Shown: in pieces, positions 62,191-64,000 of the stretch
How the letters are laid out: the number at the start of each line of letters is the position of its first letter
Numbering within the stretch: position 1 is the first letter of the stretch
From: Actinomycetota bacterium
GTDB taxonomy: Bacteria; Actinomycetota; Geothermincolia; Geothermincolales; RBG-13-55-18
Reading direction: 5' to 3'
Assembly (NCBI GenBank): GCA_014360655.1
Contig: JACIXC010000003.1
Location: forward strand, 124,001-188,000
DNA length: 64,000 nt
The notes under the pieces: generated by a model
Databases searched by the model: none
What the model saw: only the letters and a program-made list of their open reading frames with translations
Told to the model about the DNA's origin: nothing
Translations under genes and position numbers: made by a program

Positions 62191-63426
62191 TCACAGTGTC
62201 CGGGCCCCGTAGAACCGGCGGGCGAAATCGTGCTTGGCCAGCTCGTAGGCGCCCAGGTAGCACTGCAGGGTCTTCACGTCGCGCCAGTAGCGCTCGAGCT
62301 GCCATTCCTTGGCGTAGCCGGCGGAGGCCATGAGCTCCATGGTGCGGTGGATGGCGTATTCCGCCGAGGCGAGGACCTGGTGGGCGATCATGAGGGCGGC
62401 GGTGAAGACGCCCTCGGAGTCGGCGTCCCCGTAAGTGTCCGGCTCGGCCAGCATCTCCGCCAGGTCGTAGGCCAGGAGGCGGTCCACGGCGATCTCCTTG
62501 GCGATTTCCCCCATGAGGGCGCCGGTGAGCGGGTTTTCCTTGAAGATGTTGCCGGTGCCCTTGATCACCCGGTTATCGCCCCACTCCCTGAGGATGCGGT
62601 AGGAGGCGAGGAGCGCACCGACCGCGGAAGCCGTCACTCCCAGGTAATACCAGGATAGGAGGTGTCGGTACTCATCCTCCTCGCGGAAGAGGCAGTTGCC
62701 GGCGGGGAGCTCCACCCCCTCGAGGTCGAGGTCCGCGTTGCGGCTGGCGGCGAGGCCGGTCTTCTTGAATTCCGGCCCGCGCGAGACACCCTTCGCGTCG
62801 CCGGGGACGAGGATGAAGGCCGGCCGCTCTTCCCCCTCCACCGCGCACCACGCCCCGAAGAGGTCGGCGTCGGCCCCGGAGCAGGTGGGCCGCGCGCGCC
62901 TGCCGGAGAGCTTCCACCCCGTTGCCGTGGGCGTGGCCTTCACCTGGTAACTTTTCCCATGCCAGGCGGGCGCATCCTCCTCTTCCCCGAAGGCGGGGAG
63001 GAGGAAGGAGACGATGACCGGGGACCCGTTTGCGCAGAAGAGGGGGGCGAAACGGTCGCAGGCCTCCTGCTTGCGGTGGCCGTCCGCGGCGAGCGAGGCC
63101 TGCAGGGCGAAGCTGTGGGCGGCCAGGAAGGCCAGCCCGACGTCGGCCCTGCCGACCTGCTCCAGCGCCGCCGTCACCGTGAAGGCGGCCTCCGGCCCGC
63201 TGTGTCCGTCCCCGCCCAGTTCCTCCGGCCAGAACATCCTCTGCAGCCCCATGTCCGCCATCAGCCTGGCGTAGGCCGGCCCGAGGAGCCCCTCGTAGTC
63301 CTCCTTGAGTTCCAACCGCTTTTCCACGATCTCCTTTTCCACCAGGCCCTGCAGCCCCGCCGCCAGGTCGAGGTCGGGTTCCTGCAGGCGCCCCCGGGGA
63401 TAGGGGAACAGGTCCAGTCCGCTCAT
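62191..63426 (-). CDS. Acyl-CoA dehydrogenase homologue lacking the usual catalytic Glu
   Basis: 411 residues from the ATG at 63426 (GGGAGGTGCGT). Family fold is clear: LQRMFWPEELGGDG, GRADVGLAFLAAHSFAL, WKLSGRRARPTCSGADADLF, GPEFKKTGLAASRNADLDLEGV, and the end ELMASAGYAKEWQLERYWRDVKTLQ. Where the canonical enzymes have Tyr-Glu-Gly, this protein has CYLGAYEL, so Leu replaces the base. Either another residue acts or it is a structural partner of the next dehydrogenase. First gene of the leftward operon, 13 bases before the next. Confidence 0.9.
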   Translation of the reverse strand: MSGLDLFPYPRGRLQEPDLDLAAGLQGLVEKEIVEKRLELKEDYEGLLGPAYARLMADMGLQRMFWPEELGGDGHSGPEAAFTVTAALEQVGRADVGLAFLAAHSFALQASLAADGHRKQEACDRFAPLFCANGSPVIVSFLLPAFGEEEDAPAWHGKSYQVKATPTATGWKLSGRRARPTCSGADADLFGAWCAVEGEERPAFILVPGDAKGVSRGPEFKKTGLAASRNADLDLEGVELPAGNCLFREEDEYRHLLSWYYLGVTASAVGALLASYRILREWGDNRVIKGTGNIFKENPLTGALMGEIAKEIAVDRLLAYDLAEMLAEPDTYGDADSEGVFTAALMIAHQVLASAEYAIHRTMELMASAGYAKEWQLERYWRDVKTLQCYLGAYELAKHDFARRFYGARTL

Positions 63427-63509
63427 ACGCACCTCCCTTTCGGTACTTCCGACAAGTGTTTCGCAGAGGCCGACGGGACGGCACGGGCGGGCGTCCAACG
63501 GTTAAGCGG

Positions 63510-63680
63510 ATGGGCGAGTCTCAGCGGGTGGAGCAAGAGCACCTCCCCTTAGGATTCATCCCTGCTGCGAGCATCGGCCGGCCCTGTTGGCGGGAACCTT
63601 ACTGCGAGACATGCCCGCGGTGCGGGCAAGTAGAGCACCGTTCGCCCCGTTACGGGAGCAGCCTCCTTCCCGATTTATAA
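63510..63680 (+). pseudogene. Possible transposon relic (IS200/IS605-end-like), low confidence
   Basis: On the plus strand a frame ending TAA at 63678 reads RVEQEHLPLGFIPAAS, then CPRCGQVEHRSPRYGSSLLPDL in two parts with no start codon that makes sense. Such wording resembles the downstream ends of TnpB-type elements, but no TnpB catalytic part is here, only the 5' end of the dehydrogenase on the other strand. Confidence 0.25.
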
Positions 63681-63708
63681 CTTTATCCCCTCGGGCGGTT
63701 ATTCTCAA
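63680..63708 (-). promoter_or_regulatory. Candidate promoter of the acyl-CoA operon
   Basis: On the minus strand TTGAGA (63708-63703), a 17-base spacer and TAAAGT (63685-63680). It would give a leader of about 245 bases before the first start codon, long enough for an attenuator or riboswitch, though I recognise none. Confidence 0.4.
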
Positions 63709-63766
63709 ACCAATCCATTCTTTGGTTGCTGTCCGGAAAAGGTAGGCACCCCATCCCGGCAAAACC

Positions 63767-64000
63767 TCAACACGCAATCCTCTCATGGCCGGCTAAGACC
63801 CTGAGGACATCCTTCACCCAGGGGTCACCGCTCCTCGCCTCGAGCAGCGGCATGTTCTTCTTGAGCCAGGCCTCCGGGTTCCTCCTCGCCTCCCCTCTGA
63901 GGGAAGCCATGGCCGCCACGGCCGCCTTCTCGTCTGCCTGCCTCCTTGCGGTGACGTAGGATCCGAGTTCCCCGTTCTCCCTGAGCTCGATGATCTGGCA
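63767..64000 (-). CDS. C-terminal part of an unidentified protein, cut by the window edge
   Basis: 77 residues and a TGA at 63769-63767. The visible part is charged and helical: IIELRENGELGSYVTARRQA, DEKAAVAAMASLRGEARRN and PEAWLKKNMPLLEARSGDPW. No family recognised. Codon use looks like a real gene. It is on the same strand as the acyl-CoA operon, whose first gene starts 340 bases downstream. Confidence 0.55.
   Translation of the reverse strand, partial: CQIIELRENGELGSYVTARRQADEKAAVAAMASLRGEARRNPEAWLKKNMPLLEARSGDPWVKDVLRVLAGHERIAC

Noticed and set aside
60162-62333. 723-codon plus-strand frame over the acyl-CoA operon
   Set aside because: Shadow of the dehydrogenase and the helical repeat gene, caused by high GC at third codon positions.

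Overview
The window is high-GC bacterial chromosome centred on the replication origin. The minus strand carries rpmH-rnpA-yidD-yidC-jag and rsmG-parA-parB, and the plus strand carries dnaA-dnaN-recF-dciA-gyrB-gyrA. Two parS sites and an AT-rich, DnaA-box-containing dnaA-dnaN spacer fit this layout. There is no mnmE/mnmG in the rpmH cluster, GyrA has a natural Ala at the quinolone-determining Ser position, YidC is of the short Gram-positive type, and the DUF58/MoxR/transglutaminase block is typical. Together with oxygen-sensitive enzyme families (2-hydroxyacyl-CoA dehydratase/benzoyl-CoA reductase type subunits plus activase, and a PflX-like radical SAM protein), this suggests an anaerobic, deep-branching Actinomycetota-like organism. 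That placement is inference; no rRNA gene is present in the window.

Layout. 1-2.2 kb: chemotaxis genes (MCP running off the left edge, CheR). 2.8-5.0 kb: aminotransferase and D-Ala-D-Ala ligase. 5.0-8.2 kb: parB, parA, rsmG and the parS spacer. 8.2-10.5 kb: jag, yidC, yidD, rnpA, rpmH. 10.5-20 kb: origin, dnaA, dnaN, recF, dciA, gyrB, gyrA. 19.9-22.7 kb: archease, RtcB and a lipoprotein. 23.1 kb: tRNA-Ile(GAT) with promoter and terminator. 23.4-29.3 kb: YhaM-like nuclease, then a transglutaminase/DUF58/MoxR operon. 29.7-32.7 kb: PP-loop-like protein, archaeal-type phosphoglycerate mutase, hydrolase. 32.8-34.5 kb: argS. 35.3-39.5 kb: a lipoprotein/permease/ABC ATPase/membrane protein operon. 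40.0-43.4 kb: a two-component system next to an HtrA protease. 44-51 kb: membrane proteins, MscS channel, PflX-like radical SAM protein, HD protein, MoxR plus VWA pair. 51.1-53.3 kb: thioredoxin reductase, thioredoxin, DUF3842, CooT. 53.4-54.3 kb: dehydratase activase. 55.1-63.4 kb: one long leftward acyl-CoA operon. A partial gene is cut by the right edge.

The most novel part is the 55-63.4 kb operon. It joins two acyl-CoA dehydrogenases, one of which lacks the canonical catalytic Glu, to two HgdB-type iron-sulfur subunits. Between them lie three unrecognised helical proteins that share a repeated ~50-residue motif (about four units in the largest, one each in the other two) and a 60-residue single-span membrane protein. 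A second unexplained signal is a ~90-bp degenerate repeat found in three intergenic spacers (35.1, 39.7 and 54.5 kb).
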